Shown piece after piece: positions 63,250 to 64,000 of a stretch of DNA of 64,000 nt. Numbering within the stretch: position 1 is the first letter of the stretch; each line of letters opens with the position of its first letter. The DNA is from Euclidia mi. Taxonomy: Eukaryota; Arthropoda; Insecta; Lepidoptera; Erebidae. The DNA lies in assembly GCA_944739405.2 (NCBI GenBank), contig OX123192.2:52752486-52816485 (forward strand), in the 5' to 3' direction. The translations under genes were made by a program, and so were the position numbers. The notes under the pieces were generated by a model that searched no databases, was not told where the DNA came from, and saw only the letters and a list, made by a program, of their open reading frames with translations.

Positions 63250-64000
63250 CTATTCTACGACGTTACTGCACCAAAACACCGTGCCTGGTATAAACCTCTT
63301 GCAGTGTAGTTCACTCTTTTGCCACCGATAAATTTCGCAATTACAATATTAAATTGCTACACTGTGTTATTGGTAATGTCTAGAATAAGACTTTCTGCAT
63401 TTGATCACAAGATTAAAAGGTACTGCTGAATATCCGTCCATATTCCACAAGATTGGAGATCGGGTACCAAATTTGTGTCATTAATATATTTTTCCGGCTT
63501 ATTTTGTATAAGACGCGCAATTTTTGTGGTCTCCGAACACATGGCTAGCGGCATTTTGTATGTCCATTTTAAGATTTCTTACTTTATCGCCCTGAGTAGT
63601 ATTATCTTGATCTTTTTTATAATTTACAGCTCCAACCACTGCTTCCCTCATGCGCAATAAATGGTTTTTGCACTCAAAGTTATAGTGAAATCAGTTCCAT
63701 ATGGCTGTTTTAATAGCAGTTTTTTCATTATACTAGAGTTGCCATCTCCGATTAGTTGATTATATTTTACACCATGCATCTCCATACTTCTTGCAAACCC
63801 TTCTGCTATAATATCTGCTTCCATGGCATTAGCGCTGTTAGTCCAGTTTTTAAAGCACCTGTGTTCAGGAAAATTTATATCCAGTTTTGCACTTCTAGCA
63901 CATATGCAGCAGTAGGAGTTTTGAACTCCAAGAAATAGCACCTTTTTGGTCCGTAGTCCAAATATGCACCCAGCACCAGATGCCGAGCTAAATCCACCTT
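63250..64000 (-). pseudogene. Mutator-like transposase domain, broken, runs past the window end
   Basis: The 63941-63648 frame has VLFLGVQNSYCCICARSAKL, then HRCFKNWTNSANAMEADIIA and YNQLIGDGNSSIMKKLL. The order of CxxC, H-C-x-KNW, ME.DII and IGDG is that of the Mutator-like (MULE-type) domain found fused to YqaJ in invertebrate transposon proteins. Beyond a frameshift near 63700 the sequence continues with FECKNHLLR and VFGDHKNCASYT (a possible zinc His/Cys). It then runs in broken frames to NNTVxQFNIVIAKFIGGKRV near 63300-63370. The protein's N-terminus is outside the window. Several shifts and stops make it a pseudogene. Confidence 0.65.

Overview
The window is eukaryotic, AT-rich and almost wholly built from transposable elements, several nested in one another. 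The element mix points to an insect, most likely a moth or butterfly (Lepidoptera): tRNA-headed SINEs ending in TATG repeats, an RTE LINE ending in TGATGATGAT, a Jockey/CR1-type LINE family present in three copies, a piggyBac element, BEL/Pao and Penelope remnants, and fragments of a chemoreceptor gene family resembling lepidopteran gustatory receptors. No bacterial operons, intact host housekeeping genes, functional tRNA or rRNA genes, or CRISPR arrays were found. This element density fits heterochromatin or a sex-limited (W-like) region, but that is inference.

Layout. 1-5.0 kb: a decayed Ty3/Gypsy retrotransposon (gag, protease, RT, RNase H, integrase, 3' LTR) cut by the window start. 5.3-7.5 kb: a minus-strand SINE and a CR1-like LINE fragment split by a MITE. 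7.5-9.5 kb: an internally deleted minus-strand LINE of the family called 'K' here. 9.9-13.4 kb: dispersed-repeat debris, then a piggyBac transposon whose transposase looks nearly complete. 14.1-16.1 kb: an element with about 455-bp inverted repeats around a CXC-type cysteine-rich gene fragment. 16.7-23.7 kb: K copy A (ORF1 and an intact 985-aa ORF2), with a 2.2-kb insertion carrying a broken OTU-protease gene. 23.7-32 kb: a LINE tail, MITEs, SINEs, an RTE tail and three related receptor fragments (one minus, two plus). 32.4-39.7 kb: a 5S rRNA-derived SINE-like repeat, BEL/Pao gag, a Penelope GIY-YIG remnant, a GC-rich repeat, an ORF1-only LINE, a broken transposase-like gene and a SINE. 40-47.7 kb: K copy B, whose ORF2 is split by a full-length RTE LINE with an intact 1001-aa ORF and a 12-bp target-site duplication.

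47.4-52.4 kb: a 2,507-bp segment present twice in tandem with no difference seen in the parts compared, joined by a perfect 32-bp fold-back. 52.0-62.05 kb: the most unusual structure, two related non-coding elements (4.9 and 5.1 kb) abutting head to head. Each has its own pair of equal-length direct terminal repeats (567/567 and 596/596 bp), TATA lies at all three boundaries, and each carries a 33-bp in-frame minisatellite. 62.3-64 kb: a broken Mutator-like transposase/YqaJ-exonuclease gene running off the end.

Functionally the elements behave as a community. The RTE LINE is the likely driver of a SINE that shares its 3' tail, and the K family may have supplied machinery for others. The receptor fragments are the only plausible host-derived genes. 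The best candidates for new biology are the paired 52-62 kb elements, the fold-back-joined duplication, and the repeated occurrence of short perfect fold-backs at rearrangement points.
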